Positions 1-9,192 are shown, counted from the first letter of the stretch. The stretch: 64,000 nt of DNA from JAFDBW01 sp963825575 (GCA_963825575.1 CAWGUB010000015.1:62001-126000), one strand, 5' to 3'. The notes: generated from the sequence alone by a model not told the origin. Numbers and translations are program-made.

Positions 1-2
1 AT

Positions 3-512
3 ATAGAGGTCTTGGACAAGGTTTGTAAAGACGCAGCTCAGGGACAGGTGGTTTCTCCGGCAAATTTCAACAGTGCAGGGCAGGTGGTTATAGCAGGGCA
101 TACCGAAGCCGTTGACCGTGCCATAGCCCTTGCCAAGGAGAATGGCGCCAAGCGTGCGTTGCCGCTGCCTGTTAGCGCTCCATTCCATTGCAGTCTGATG
201 GTCCCTGCCGGTCAACGATTGGCGGACATCCTTGCCGGTGTTACGATTGGCGAGATCACAGTCCCGGTGATAACGAATGTTGAAGCGACTCCCAACCAGG
301 AGTCGTCGCGTGTCTGCCAATTGCTGGTTGATCAAGTTAGTGCGCCGGTTCGCTGGGAAGAGACAATCCTCTGCATGATCAAGTTGGGTGTCGAGCGTTA
401 TGTTGAGATTGGCCCTGGTAAAGTACTTGCTGGACTGGTCAAGAGGATGGCCAAGGAGAGCACCATTCAGAACGTACAAAATGTTTCTGATGTCAGTGGG
501 TTAACCGCATAG
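3..512 (+). CDS. fabD: Malonyl-CoA:ACP transacylase, C-terminal part (5' end outside window)
   Basis: Transfers malonyl groups from CoA to acyl carrier protein to feed type II fatty-acid elongation in the cytoplasm. The reading frame is open to the window edge, so only about 170 C-terminal residues are seen. They include the family segment AAQGQVVSPANFNS, the catalytic-histidine motif APFHCSLM and the C-terminal EIGPGKVLAGLVKR. The nucleophilic-serine GHSLG motif lies upstream of the window. It is followed after 19 nt by fabG, then acpP and fabF, the usual fab cluster. Identity is firm; the true start cannot be seen. Confidence 0.95.
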   Translation: MEVLDKVCKDAAQGQVVSPANFNSAGQVVIAGHTEAVDRAIALAKENGAKRALPLPVSAPFHCSLMVPAGQRLADILAGVTIGEITVPVITNVEATPNQESSRVCQLLVDQVSAPVRWEETILCMIKLGVERYVEIGPGKVLAGLVKRMAKESTIQNVQNVSDVSGLTA

Positions 513-531
513 CCCTGGAGGAATACTTGAC

Positions 532-1269
532 ATGTTGACGGACAAGGTAGCTATAGTGACCGGCGCTTCACGCGGAATTGGTCGCGCAATTGCTCTTGCA
601 CTTGCCGCACAAGGCGCTAAAGTTGTTGCGTCGGCCCGTAATGGTGAAGCTCTGGATAATCTCGTCGCAGAGATCAAGGGGCAGGGTGGTGAGGCTACGG
701 CTGTTGTAGGTGATGTCGCTGTCAGCACCGATGCTGCACGCCTTATTGAACAGGCTGTTGACGCCTATGGTCAGGTTGACATCCTGGTCAACAATGCCGG
801 TATTACTCGCGACGGCCTTCTACTGCGCATGAAAGACGAAGACTGGGACGCGGTCCTCGACACGAATCTGAAAGGGGCCTTCCTTTGTATTCGTGCCGCG
901 GCAAAGGTTATGAGCAAACAAAGGTCGGGTCGGATTATCAACATCTCATCAGTCGTCGGTGAAATGGGTAACGCTGGCCAGGCCAACTACTGCGCCAGTA
1001 AGGCCGGGCTGCTTGGCTTGACCAAGTCTGTTGCGCGCGAGCTGGCCCGACGAAATGTAACTGTTAACGCCATTACGCCTGGTTTTATTGTCACGGATAT
1101 GACGGATGGCATGACGGATAAGGCCCGTGAGGCAATGACTGAGCAGATTCCGCTGGGAAGGCTTGGTGAGGCGGATGATATCGCAAATGCCGTAATTTTT
1201 CTCTGTTCTGACCAATCATCTTATGTGACCGGTCAGGTCTTGGGAGTTAATGGCGGCATGTATATGTAA
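532..1269 (+). CDS. fabG: 3-oxoacyl-ACP reductase
   Basis: NADPH-dependent reduction of beta-ketoacyl-ACP in fatty-acid elongation. It is a 245-residue short-chain dehydrogenase of normal FabG length. The cofactor motif TGASRGIG is at about residues 11-18, NNAG in the low 80s, and the catalytic Ser with YxxxK (YCASK) at about 150-156. The C-terminus reads GQVLGVNGGMYM, typical of FabG. The ATG follows a GGAGG-like site (ctggaggaatacttgac). It sits between fabD and acpP in the same operon, which supports FabG over other SDR enzymes. Confidence 0.96.
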   Translation: MLTDKVAIVTGASRGIGRAIALALAAQGAKVVASARNGEALDNLVAEIKGQGGEATAVVGDVAVSTDAARLIEQAVDAYGQVDILVNNAGITRDGLLLRMKDEDWDAVLDTNLKGAFLCIRAAAKVMSKQRSGRIINISSVVGEMGNAGQANYCASKAGLLGLTKSVARELARRNVTVNAITPGFIVTDMTDGMTDKAREAMTEQIPLGRLGEADDIANAVIFLCSDQSSYVTGQVLGVNGGMYM

Positions 1270-1342
1270 ACAAACGGTGTCCGATACACAACATAAACGA
1301 GGCGGTCACAGATCGAATCGAAACCAAAAGGAGGATCTTACA

Positions 1343-1576
1343 ATGGCCAGTATTAACGAACGTATCAAGCAGATTGTTGCAGAGCAGTTGGGTGTGGATG
1401 AGGACCAGGTGACCAACGAAGCGTCTTTTATGGACGACCTTGGTGCGGACTCCCTGGATACAGTTGAGCTGGTAATGGCTCTGGAGGAAGAATTCGACAT
1501 CGAGATTTCCGATGAGGATGCTGAAAAGATTCAGACCGTTCAGGATGCCATCGATTATATCGGCGAAGGTGCCTAA
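1343..1576 (+). CDS. acpP: Acyl carrier protein
   Basis: A small acidic carrier of acyl chains on a phosphopantetheine arm. The 77-residue protein starts MASINERIKQ and contains the modification site GADSLDTVELVM, where the Ser is pantetheinylated. The acidic helix II/III composition is typical. An open frame extends further upstream, but the ATG at 1343 sits 7 nt after a strong AAGGAGG-type site and gives the canonical family length. It lies between fabG and fabF. Confidence 0.97.
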   Translation: MASINERIKQIVAEQLGVDEDQVTNEASFMDDLGADSLDTVELVMALEEEFDIEISDEDAEKIQTVQDAIDYIGEGA

Positions 1577-1687
1577 GTCCCAGGCAACCACAAGAGTTAA
1601 ACGAGGTTGTCATATATAACATGACCTTCCCCGGCGACCCAGGCGGGTTGTCGGGGACTGGTTTTGTGTCTGGAGGATATAAGCCTC

Positions 1688-2920
1688 ATGCGCAGAGTTG
1701 TTGTAACAGGCCTGGGAATCACTTCCCCCCTGGGAACAGGTCTCGAAAAAAACTGGGATGCGTTGACCAGTGGTCGCTCCGGAATCGGGCCGATTACTCA
1801 TTTTGACACGACTGATTTTCCAGTCAAGTTTGCCGGTGAAATCAGGGACTTGCCCCTTGATGACTTCATTGACAAGAAAGAGGCCCGCAAAATGGACCTC
1901 TTCATCCATTATGCGCTTGCCGCTGCAACCATGGCGATTACCGATTCCGGTCTCGAGATCAACGACGATAACGCGGAGCGTGTCGGCGTTGTCGTTGGCT
2001 CAGGAATGGGTGGGCTGCCGTCCATAGAGAAATACCACAGTGCCTTTATAGAAGGTGGTTATCGCAAAATCAGCCCTTTCTTTATCCCGATGTCGATTAT
2101 CAATCTGGCCGCCGGCCAGATTTCGATAAAGCATGGTGCCAAGGGGCCCAATATCGCCCCTGTGTCAGCTTGTGCGACGGGCACGCATGCCATCGGTGAT
2201 GCTTTTCGCATGATCCAGCGTGGTGATGCAGACGCGGTTATCTCTGGCGGCGCCGAGTCGACAGTCTGTTCCCTCGGTATTGGTGGCTTTTCTGTTATGA
2301 AGGCACTGTCAACGCGCAACGATGACCCCATCGCGGCAAGCCGTCCTTTTGAGAAGAACCGCGACGGCTTTGTTATGGGTGAGGGCTCCGGTATCGTTGT
2401 CCTCGAAGAATATGAGTCAGCGAAAAAACGTGGTGCCAGAATCTACGGCGAGGTTCTCGGCTATGGTCTGACTGCTGATGCGTATCACCTGACTGCACCG
2501 TCGCCAGGTGGCGAAGGTGCGGCTCGCTGTATGCAGATGGCTCTTGATACCGCCGGTCTGAATCCCGAGGATGTCGATTACATCAATGCCCATGGCACTT
2601 CCACGCCATTCAACGATCTCTACGAGACGATGGCGATCAAATCGGTGTTTGGTGACCACGCCCGCAAGGTTATGATCAGCTCGACCAAGAGCATGACCGG
2701 GCATCTGCTCGGCGCGGCTGGTGGTGTAGAGGCAATTTTCTCGCTGCTGGCCATGTCTCGCGGGGTGATTCCGCCGACCATCAACTATACGGAACCTGAT
2801 CCTGAGTGTGATCTCGATTACGTGCCAAACCAGGCACGTCAGGCAGATGTGAAAGTCGCTATTTCCAATTCGCTTGGATTCGGCGGTACCAACGCGACAA
2901 TTCTATTCCGCAAGGTCTGA
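1688..2920 (+). CDS. fabF: 3-oxoacyl-ACP synthase II
   Basis: A condensing enzyme that extends acyl-ACP with malonyl-ACP. It has 410 residues, the usual FabF size. The active-site Cys is in SACATGTHA, and the two catalytic His are in NAHGTSTPFND and KSMTGHLLGAAGG. The C-terminal SLGFGGTNATILF is a family hallmark. An upstream in-frame ATG exists, but MRRVVVTGLG at 1688 matches family N-termini and follows TGGAGGATA. The gene ends 4 nt before rpiB. Confidence 0.96.
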   Translation: MRRVVVTGLGITSPLGTGLEKNWDALTSGRSGIGPITHFDTTDFPVKFAGEIRDLPLDDFIDKKEARKMDLFIHYALAAATMAITDSGLEINDDNAERVGVVVGSGMGGLPSIEKYHSAFIEGGYRKISPFFIPMSIINLAAGQISIKHGAKGPNIAPVSACATGTHAIGDAFRMIQRGDADAVISGGAESTVCSLGIGGFSVMKALSTRNDDPIAASRPFEKNRDGFVMGEGSGIVVLEEYESAKKRGARIYGEVLGYGLTADAYHLTAPSPGGEGAARCMQMALDTAGLNPEDVDYINAHGTSTPFNDLYETMAIKSVFGDHARKVMISSTKSMTGHLLGAAGGVEAIFSLLAMSRGVIPPTINYTEPDPECDLDYVPNQARQADVKVAISNSLGFGGTNATILFRKV

Positions 2921-2924
2921 TCAA

Positions 2925-3380
2925 ATGATTGCTGTCGGAAGTGACCACGGCGGGCTGGAATTGAAAGCAGCCATCAAGTCCGCACTTGCTGTACGCGGCC
3001 TGGCTGTCGACGACTACGGAACAGCCAACACCGATTCGGTCGACTACCCGGATTTTGCAGAAAAAGTAGCCGGTGCTGTTGCCCGTGGCGATGTCGAACT
3101 CGGTATCCTGGTCTGCGGAACGGGTATTGGTATGTCAATCGTGGCCAACAAGTTTCCGGGAGTGCGTGCCGCACTTGCTACTGATGAGTTTATGGCCCAG
3201 ATGGCCAAGGAGCATAACAATGCCAACGTTCTGGTTTTGGGTGGCAGGGTCCTTAACGAAGACCTGGCTGTAAAAATGGTGAACGTGTGGCTTGATTCAT
3301 CCTACGAGGCCGGTCGTCATCAGCGGCGACTCGACAAGATCTCCCGGCTGGAAGAAGACCTCCGCGCCGGCAAATTATAG
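2925..3380 (+). CDS. rpiB: Ribose-5-phosphate isomerase B
   Basis: Interconverts ribose-5-phosphate and ribulose-5-phosphate in the pentose phosphate pathway. It is a 151-residue RpiB/LacA-fold protein. Family motifs include IAVGSDHGG-like MIAVGSDHGGLELK at the N-terminus, DYGT, the catalytic-Cys loop LVCGTGIGMSI, and ARDEF-like ATDEFMAQMAKEHNNANVLVLGGR. The start at 2925, 4 nt after fabF, was chosen because it gives the family N-terminus. A strong terminator follows, so it closes the fab transcription unit. Confidence 0.96.
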   Translation: MIAVGSDHGGLELKAAIKSALAVRGLAVDDYGTANTDSVDYPDFAEKVAGAVARGDVELGILVCGTGIGMSIVANKFPGVRAALATDEFMAQMAKEHNNANVLVLGGRVLNEDLAVKMVNVWLDSSYEAGRHQRRLDKISRLEEDLRAGKL

Positions 3381-3390
3381 TTTGTGTGTT

Positions 3391-3424
3391 CGGGCAGGCC
3401 CAGTGCCTGCCCGTTTTTATTTTA
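3391..3424 (+). terminator. Intrinsic terminator after rpiB
   Basis: A 9-bp perfect stem (CGGGCAGGC / GCCTGCCCG) with a 5-nt loop, followed by TTTTTATTTT. It separates the fab-rpiB unit from glyA. Confidence 0.9.
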
Positions 3425-3464
3425 AGCAAGGTTCTCGATAAATAATCTGGAGGTTTGTGTCCCA

Positions 3465-4715
3465 ATGTACGACAAGCTCGCTCAATTTGACCCTGAAATC
3501 ACTGCAGTAATCCGTCAGGAGACGGAGCGCCAGGAATACAGTCTGGAGTTCATTGCTTCGGAAAACTTCGTCAGTGAGGAAGTCCTCGCTGCACAAGGTT
3601 CCGTTCTGACCAACAAGTACGCAGAAGGCTATCCTGCCAAAAGATATTATGGCGGTTGCGAATTTGTTGATGTCGCCGAACAGTTGGCGATCGATCGTGC
3701 CAAGCAACTGTTTGGTGCCGAACATGTCAATGTTCAGGCTCATTCCGGCTCCCAGGCCAATATGGCGGTTTATTTCGCCGCCTGCCAGCCAGGCGATACG
3801 GTCCTGGGTATGAACCTGGCCCATGGCGGCCATCTCACCCATGGCTCTCCGGTCAACTTCTCCGGTAAATTGTTCAATATTGTTCCATACGGGATTCGCA
3901 GGGATACCGGCATGATCGATTACGACGAAGTGGAGTCGTTAGCCAAACAACATCAACCCAAGCTGATCGTGGTCGGGGCCAGCGCTTATCCGCGGACTAT
4001 CGATTTTGAAGCTTTTCGCCGGATTGCCGACATGGTCGGTGCGCCGGTGATGGTTGATATGGCACATATCGCTGGCCTGGTTGCTGCGGGTGTCCATCCC
4101 ACACCGGTCCCCCATGCGGAATACGTGACGACCACGACGCATAAAACCCTGCGGGGTCCTCGCGGCGGCATGATCCTCTGTCAGGAAGAATTTGCCAAGA
4201 AGCTGAACAGCAATATCTTCCCTGGAATTCAGGGTGGGCCGCTGATGCATGTAATCGCGGCCAAAGCCGTGGCCTTCAAGGAAGCCCTGACACCAGAGTT
4301 CAAGGACTATGCCGGGCAGGTCGTCAAAAATGCCCAGGCCCTTGCTGCAGAACTGGCTTCACGTGGCTACAACCTGGTTTCGGGAGGGACTGACAATCAC
4401 CTGATGCTGGTTGATTTCGGCGGCAGTGACCTGACTGGCAAGGTTGCCGAGGAAACGCTCGAAAAGGCAGGGATTACCGTTAACAAGAATGCCGTGCCTT
4501 TTGATACGCGCTCACCATTTGTTACCAGCGGGATTCGCATCGGTACGCCGGCCAGCACGACCCGCGGCTTGAAGGAAAATGAAATGCGGCAGATCGGGGC
4601 ATGGATTGATGAAGCCCTGCAAAACATTGAGAATGAAACCGTGCTGGCTAGAATTCGCGGAGAAATCCGCGAGCTCTGCAAGCAGTTCCCGCTTTACGCC
4701 CACAGGCTTGTTTAA
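3465..4715 (+). CDS. glyA: Serine hydroxymethyltransferase
   Basis: A PLP enzyme that converts serine and tetrahydrofolate to glycine and methylene-THF, the main one-carbon supply. The 416-residue length is normal. The PLP lysine is in TTTTHKTLRGPRGG. Other family motifs are SLEFIASENF, TNKYAEGYPAKRYYGGCE and THGSPVNFSG. An AATAATCTGGAGG site precedes the ATG. It overlaps the next gene (dCMP deaminase) by one base (TAATG), so glyA, the deaminase and nrdR form a nucleotide/one-carbon transcription unit. Confidence 0.97.
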   Translation: MYDKLAQFDPEITAVIRQETERQEYSLEFIASENFVSEEVLAAQGSVLTNKYAEGYPAKRYYGGCEFVDVAEQLAIDRAKQLFGAEHVNVQAHSGSQANMAVYFAACQPGDTVLGMNLAHGGHLTHGSPVNFSGKLFNIVPYGIRRDTGMIDYDEVESLAKQHQPKLIVVGASAYPRTIDFEAFRRIADMVGAPVMVDMAHIAGLVAAGVHPTPVPHAEYVTTTTHKTLRGPRGGMILCQEEFAKKLNSNIFPGIQGGPLMHVIAAKAVAFKEALTPEFKDYAGQVVKNAQALAAELASRGYNLVSGGTDNHLMLVDFGGSDLTGKVAEETLEKAGITVNKNAVPFDTRSPFVTSGIRIGTPASTTRGLKENEMRQIGAWIDEALQNIENETVLARIRGEIRELCKQFPLYAHRLV

Positions 4716-5185
4716 TGGAAAGACCGTCCTGGGACGAATATTTCATGGACATTACCAGCCTGGTGGCGAAACGTTCGACCTGTATGCGTCGCCAGGTTGG
4801 TGCGGTGATGGTGAAACAGAAGAACATCCTCGCCACCGGCTACAATGGTACGCCGTCGGGGATTACGCACTGTGATGTGACCGGGTGTCTGCGTGAGCAA
4901 TTGAATGTTCCCTCCGGAGAGCGGCACGAACTGTGTCGTGGCCTGCATGCCGAACAGAATGCGATAATTCAGGCGGCCAGGCATGGTGTGAATATTTCGG
5001 ACTCGACTCTGTATTGCACAAATTCGCCATGCATCATCTGTACAAAGATGCTGATTAACGCCGGCATCCGCAAAGTTATTTACCTCGAGGGATACTCTGA
5101 CAACCTGTCCATGGAGATGCTCGAAGAGGCTGGCATTGAGGCCCGCCTTTTTGCCGAAGTTGTTGGCAAAATACCAGGAGACTGA
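4715..5185 (+). CDS. dCMP deaminase family protein (ComEB-like)
   Basis: Predicted zinc-dependent deamination of dCMP to dUMP, supplying dTMP synthesis. The 156-residue protein has the cytidine/deoxycytidylate deaminase zinc signature: the HAE motif in GLHAEQNAIIQAA and the PCxxC motif in SPCIICTKML. It also has N-terminal MRRQVGAVMVKQ and ATGYNGTPSG, typical of dCMP deaminases. Translation appears coupled to glyA, with start and stop overlapping by one base, and nrdR follows after 2 nt. This context fits deoxynucleotide metabolism. Confidence 0.93.
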   Translation: MERPSWDEYFMDITSLVAKRSTCMRRQVGAVMVKQKNILATGYNGTPSGITHCDVTGCLREQLNVPSGERHELCRGLHAEQNAIIQAARHGVNISDSTLYCTNSPCIICTKMLINAGIRKVIYLEGYSDNLSMEMLEEAGIEARLFAEVVGKIPGD

Positions 5186-5187
5186 TT

Positions 5188-5652
5188 ATGAAATGTCCGT
5201 TTTGCAGTCATGATGATACACGCGTTGTTGACTCCCGTCTCGGCAAGGAAGGCAATAACATTCGCAGGCGTCGTGAATGTATCGATTGCGAGCGACGTTT
5301 CACGACCTATGAGCGGGTCGAAGAGACTCTGCCTCTGGTGATCAAGAAAGATGGTCGACGGGAAGCCTTTGACCGGCAGAAAATAATTTCCGGAATTCAG
5401 CGCGCATGCGAAAAGCGTCCGGTCTCTATCTCTACCATCGAGAAGGTTGTCGACCAGCTGGAGCTTACCCTGCAGGAAAGTGGTGAGAAGGAGATCGCTG
5501 CCAGCCGTATCGGTGAAGCGGTCATGGGCGCACTGCAATCGATCGACGAAGTTGCATATGTGCGATTCGCCTCCGTCTACCGGCAATTTCGCGATATCAA
5601 CGAATTCATGTCCGAACTCAAGGACATCCTGGCCAAGGGTGCTGAAGCGTAG
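5188..5652 (+). CDS. nrdR: Transcriptional repressor NrdR
   Basis: A repressor of ribonucleotide reductase genes that senses ATP/dATP. It is 154 residues, the usual length. The N-terminal zinc ribbon has MKCPFC and CIDCERRF, with the DNA-binding segment RRRRECIDCERRFTTYER. An ATP-cone domain follows from about residue 49 (VIKKDGRREAFDRQK). It starts 2 nt after the dCMP deaminase stop, with the site ACCAGGAGACTG inside the end of that gene. Binding sites (NrdR boxes) would be near nrd genes, which are not in this window. Confidence 0.96.
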   Translation: MKCPFCSHDDTRVVDSRLGKEGNNIRRRRECIDCERRFTTYERVEETLPLVIKKDGRREAFDRQKIISGIQRACEKRPVSISTIEKVVDQLELTLQESGEKEIAASRIGEAVMGALQSIDEVAYVRFASVYRQFRDINEFMSELKDILAKGAEA

Positions 5653-5689
5653 CACCTCTCCGCTGCTCGGTGGTGCACAGCGAGCCGTC

Positions 5690-6802
5690 ATGACAATCCA
5701 GTCTGATCAATTCATGCAGAAAGCCGTAGCCCTAGCCCGCATGGGGCTGGGTAGAACAGCGCCCAATCCTCCAGTTGGTGCCGTACTCGTGCGCGATGGC
5801 AAGGTTGTCGGTGAAGGGTTCCATCCTGCAGCAGGGGAACCGCATGCCGAGATATTTGCGTTACGGGAGGCAGGAGCCCTTGCCCGGGGAGCTGACCTCT
5901 ATGTCACTCTCGAGCCCTGCTGCCACACCGGACGGACCGGCCCATGTACGGAGGCGATCATCGCAGCAGGTGTCGCCAGGGTCCATGTTGGAGCCGTTGA
6001 CCCCAACCCACAGGTTGCCGGCAAAGGGATCATCCGCTTGCAGAATGCCGGGATCCAGATCACTGAAGGGCTCAACGAATCGGAATGCCGAAACCTGATT
6101 GCGCCTTTTAGCAAAATTTTAAGGACCGGCTTGCCGTACGTTGTCTACAAGGCTGCCATGACTCTGGATGGTCAGACGGCTACGACCGGCGGTGACTCCA
6201 AATGGATATCATGTGAAAAAAGCCGGGAGCTGGTCCACCTGCTTCGTAACCAGGTCGACGGCATCATAGCCGGTTCTGGAACCGTGAAAACGGACGATCC
6301 GAAACTGACAACCAGGTTGAATGTGCCAGGCCGCGACCCGGTGCGAATTGTCCTGGATGGTTCGCTCTCAACATCGCCGCAGGCAAATGTGTACAGCCAA
6401 TTATCAGAGGCCGGATCTCTCCTGATCACTGCTTCTGAACATGGTCCTGAGAAACTCCAACCATTCCTGGCTGCCGGAGTTGAGGTGATACAAGTCAAGC
6501 GCCATGCCAAAGGCCTGGATTTGCGAGAGGCCATGGCTGAACTCGGCAGGCGGGATCTTCAGTATCTCCTCCTTGAAGGGGGCAGCCAGCTGGCGGCGGC
6601 GATGCTGAAAGCTGAGCTTGTTGACCGGATGATGGTTTTCGTTGCGCCGAAACTGGTCGGAGGCGATGGTAGAGGTCTTTTTGCCGGTGATGGGGTCGAC
6701 ACGATCAGCAATGCTTATAGGTTAGAGCAACTTCAGACCCGGCAGGTTGATTGCGACATTCTTGTGGAAGGGGAGGTGCAATATGTTCACCGGCCTGATT
6801 GA
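5690..6802 (+). CDS. ribD: Bifunctional riboflavin deaminase/reductase RibD
   Basis: Performs the second and third steps of riboflavin synthesis, pyrimidine deamination then ribose side-chain reduction. The 370-residue protein has the deaminase domain first (about 1-145: NPPVGAVLV, HAEI, LEPCCHTGRTGPCTEAI) and the reductase domain after (about 150-365: KAAMTLDGQTAT, LEGGSQLAAAML). ATG at 5690 gives the family start; a longer frame upstream overlaps nrdR and is unlikely. It overlaps ribE by 20 nt. No FMN riboswitch is visible in the short gap after nrdR. Confidence 0.95.
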   Translation: MTIQSDQFMQKAVALARMGLGRTAPNPPVGAVLVRDGKVVGEGFHPAAGEPHAEIFALREAGALARGADLYVTLEPCCHTGRTGPCTEAIIAAGVARVHVGAVDPNPQVAGKGIIRLQNAGIQITEGLNESECRNLIAPFSKILRTGLPYVVYKAAMTLDGQTATTGGDSKWISCEKSRELVHLLRNQVDGIIAGSGTVKTDDPKLTTRLNVPGRDPVRIVLDGSLSTSPQANVYSQLSEAGSLLITASEHGPEKLQPFLAAGVEVIQVKRHAKGLDLREAMAELGRRDLQYLLLEGGSQLAAAMLKAELVDRMMVFVAPKLVGGDGRGLFAGDGVDTISNAYRLEQLQTRQVDCDILVEGEVQYVHRPD

Positions 6803-7430
6803 GGACCTCGGCACTTTACGTGACATTCGTACCGGAACTGACCAGGCCGTGCTGTCGGTTGGTACGGCTTTACCGATGGCGGAGCTTGTTCTAGGCGAAA
6901 GCATTGCGATCAATGGTGTCTGCCTGACCGTAACCCGGTTCGCAGAAGGGGCTTTTTCTGCTGATGTCTCTCCGGAGACACTCGACTGTACAACATTGGG
7001 ACGACTTTCTGCGGGATCACGCGTCAATCTGGAGCGCGCTCTGCGGCTTTCCGACCGTCTCGGTGGGCACCTGGTCACGGGTCATGTTGATGGGCTGGCA
7101 CGGATTGTAGAGCGTCATCAGGACGGCAATGCCTGGCGCTTCAGGTTCCAGGGTGATGCAGCCTTGTGCCGTCAGCTGGTCGACAAGGGCAGCGTCGCCG
7201 TTGACGGGATCAGCCTGACAGTCAATCAAGTAAAGGGCGATTCCTTTTCGCTCGCGGTTATTCCCCACACCTTTGCCATGACCACTTTGCAGGAGCGTAA
7301 AGTCGGTGATGAAGTCAATATCGAGACCGACCTGATCGGCAAGTATGTTGCCCGTTTTCTACAGCATGGCGGCCCTGGCGAGCCACAGGGCGTAACGATG
7401 GAGACCCTTGCCAAGCATGGTTTTTTGTGA
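6783..7430 (+). CDS. ribE: Riboflavin synthase, alpha subunit
   Basis: Dismutates two 6,7-dimethyl-8-ribityllumazines to riboflavin. The 215-residue protein has two lumazine-binding repeats, each starting with a family motif: MFTGLIEDLG at the N-terminus and GGHLVTGHVDG near residue 97. GESIAINGVCLTV and GSVAVDGISLTVN are the paired repeat motifs. The start at 6783 lies inside the end of ribD, after GGAAGGGGAGG, so translation is probably coupled to ribD. Confidence 0.96.
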   Translation: MFTGLIEDLGTLRDIRTGTDQAVLSVGTALPMAELVLGESIAINGVCLTVTRFAEGAFSADVSPETLDCTTLGRLSAGSRVNLERALRLSDRLGGHLVTGHVDGLARIVERHQDGNAWRFRFQGDAALCRQLVDKGSVAVDGISLTVNQVKGDSFSLAVIPHTFAMTTLQERKVGDEVNIETDLIGKYVARFLQHGGPGEPQGVTMETLAKHGFL

Positions 7431-7473
7431 GATATTTTAAAGTCTTGTGAAACTATAGAAATTAGGAAGTTTT

Positions 7474-8679
7474 ATGCCTTTAGCGCGTGTAAAAGAAGCC
7501 CTTGAAGATATCCGTCAAGGGAAGATGGTTATCCTGGTCGATGACGAAGACCGGGAGAACGAAGGCGACCTCTGCATGGCTGCCGAAATGGTCACTCCAG
7601 AGGCGATCAATTTCATGGCCAAGGAAGGTCGCGGCCTGATCTGCCTTTCCTTGACCGAAGCTCGCGCTGATCACCTTGGCCTGCCACTGATGGTCCAGGA
7701 GAATTCATCATCCTTTGGCACCGCCTTTACCATTTCGATCGAGGCCCGTCGCGGGGTGACGACCGGAATCTCTGCTGCAGACCGGGCCCGCACCATCCAG
7801 GTCGCCATAGCTGATCAGACCACAGCCAACGATCTGGCTCGCCCTGGACATGTTTTTCCGCTGCGAGCCAAAAAAGGCGGAGTCATGGTGCGCGCAGGAC
7901 AGACCGAAGGTTCGGTTGACCTGGCCCGCATGGCCGGCTTGAAGCCTGCCGGCGTCATCTGCGAAATCATGAATGATGACGGTACCATGGCACGTATGCC
8001 CGAACTGCGCGAGTTTGCAATAAAGCACCAGTTGAAAATCGTCACAATCGCCGATATGGTTGCTTACCGCATGCGCAAGGAGTTGTTGATCACACGCGCT
8101 GCGGAAACCCGTCTGCCGACCAGGGCGGGGGGGGAATTCAATGCAGTGGTTTATGACAATGAAGTTGACAGCTCACAGCATCTCGCCCTGTACAAGGGTG
8201 ACATCAAGCCGGATGAGCCGATCCTGGTGAGAGTCCACTCCGAGTGTCTGACCGGTGATGTGTTCGGTTCGGAGCGCTGTGATTGTGGCGATCAATTGCA
8301 TGCCTCGATGCGTATTATCGAAGAAGAAGGTAGAGGCGTCGTCCTCTACATGCGCCAGGAGGGCCGCGGTATTGGCCTGGTTAATAAGCTCAAGGCTTAC
8401 AGCCTCCAGGACAAAGGATGTGACACTGTCGAAGCCAATGAGGCTCTGGGTTTTCAGGCTGACCTGCGTGATTACGGTATCGGTGCGCAGATCCTCAGCG
8501 AACTGGGGGTCAGAAAGATCCGTTTATTGACCAATAATCCGCGTAAAATCATTGGCCTTGAAGGGTATGGCCTGGAAATTGTTGAGCGGGTTCCGATCGA
8601 GATCGAGGCCACCAAGAGCAACTTGAAATATCTCAAGACCAAGCAGCAAAAACTTGGCCATCTATTGGAAAATTTATAA
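7474..8679 (+). CDS. ribBA: Bifunctional DHBP synthase / GTP cyclohydrolase II
   Basis: Supplies both precursors of riboflavin. The 401-residue fusion has the 3,4-dihydroxy-2-butanone-4-phosphate synthase domain (about 1-200: DDEDRENEGDL, GHVFPLRA) and the GTP cyclohydrolase II domain (about 205-400). The latter has zinc-binding cysteines in HSECLTGDVFGSERCDCG and the nucleophile region MRQEGRGIGL. Key residues of both domains look intact, so both activities are likely. It follows ribE by 43 nt and precedes ribH. Confidence 0.96.
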   Translation: MPLARVKEALEDIRQGKMVILVDDEDRENEGDLCMAAEMVTPEAINFMAKEGRGLICLSLTEARADHLGLPLMVQENSSSFGTAFTISIEARRGVTTGISAADRARTIQVAIADQTTANDLARPGHVFPLRAKKGGVMVRAGQTEGSVDLARMAGLKPAGVICEIMNDDGTMARMPELREFAIKHQLKIVTIADMVAYRMRKELLITRAAETRLPTRAGGEFNAVVYDNEVDSSQHLALYKGDIKPDEPILVRVHSECLTGDVFGSERCDCGDQLHASMRIIEEEGRGVVLYMRQEGRGIGLVNKLKAYSLQDKGCDTVEANEALGFQADLRDYGIGAQILSELGVRKIRLLTNNPRKIIGLEGYGLEIVERVPIEIEATKSNLKYLKTKQQKLGHLLENL

Positions 8680-8680
8680 C

Positions 8681-8700
8681 TCCGAAACGGCTGTTTCGGA
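8681..8700 (+). promoter_or_regulatory. Intercistronic hairpin between ribBA and ribH
   Basis: TCCGAAAC / GTTTCGGA form an 8-bp stem around a GGCT loop, immediately before the ribH ribosome-binding site (cccgggag). No T-run follows, so this is more likely a message-stability or translation element than a terminator. Confidence 0.45.
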
Positions 8701-8720
8701 CCTTGTCCCGGGAGATTGAT

Positions 8721-9185
8721 ATGCCCAAAATTATCGAAGGAAAATTGGATGCCAAAGGGTTGCGGTTTGGCTTGCTGGTCAGTCGTTTCAACAGTTTTGT
8801 CAGCGACCGGCTTGTTGAAGGGGCGATCGATGCGTTGCTGCGACACGGTGGCGAGAAAGACAATATCAGCGTCGTGCGTGTACCCGGGGCCTTTGAAATA
8901 CCGCCGACGGCAAAGCAGATGGCTGAATCCGGACGTTATGACGCTATTGTCTGCCTCGGAGCGGTGATCCGTGGTGCGACTCCGCACTTCGAATATGTCA
9001 GTGCGGAAGTCTCCAAAGGGGTTGCCAGCGTTTCCATCGATTCAGGCATCCCGGTCACTTTTGGTGTGTTGACGACCGATACGATTGAACAGGCGATCGA
9101 ACGCGCCGGCAGCAAGGCCGGAAACAAGGGCTTTGATGCCGCAGTGGCCGCTATTGAAATGGCCAACCTCTACAAGGCGCTCTGA
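8721..9185 (+). CDS. ribH: 6,7-dimethyl-8-ribityllumazine synthase
   Basis: Condenses the RibBA and RibD products to lumazine and normally forms a capsid-like oligomer. The 154-residue protein has the family motifs FNSFVSDRLVEGA, VPGAFEIP, VCLGAVIRGATPHFEYV and GVLTTDTIEQAIERAGSKAGNKG. The start at ATG 8721 follows CGGGAG. A TTG 18 nt upstream is in frame but has no better ribosome site. nusB follows after 7 nt, a widely conserved pairing. Confidence 0.96.
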   Translation: MPKIIEGKLDAKGLRFGLLVSRFNSFVSDRLVEGAIDALLRHGGEKDNISVVRVPGAFEIPPTAKQMAESGRYDAIVCLGAVIRGATPHFEYVSAEVSKGVASVSIDSGIPVTFGVLTTDTIEQAIERAGSKAGNKGFDAAVAAIEMANLYKAL

Positions 9186-9192
9186 TAACATA

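Noticed and set aside
5653..5689. FMN riboswitch ahead of the rib genes
   Set aside because: The gap between nrdR and ribD is only 37 nt and has none of the conserved FMN-element blocks.
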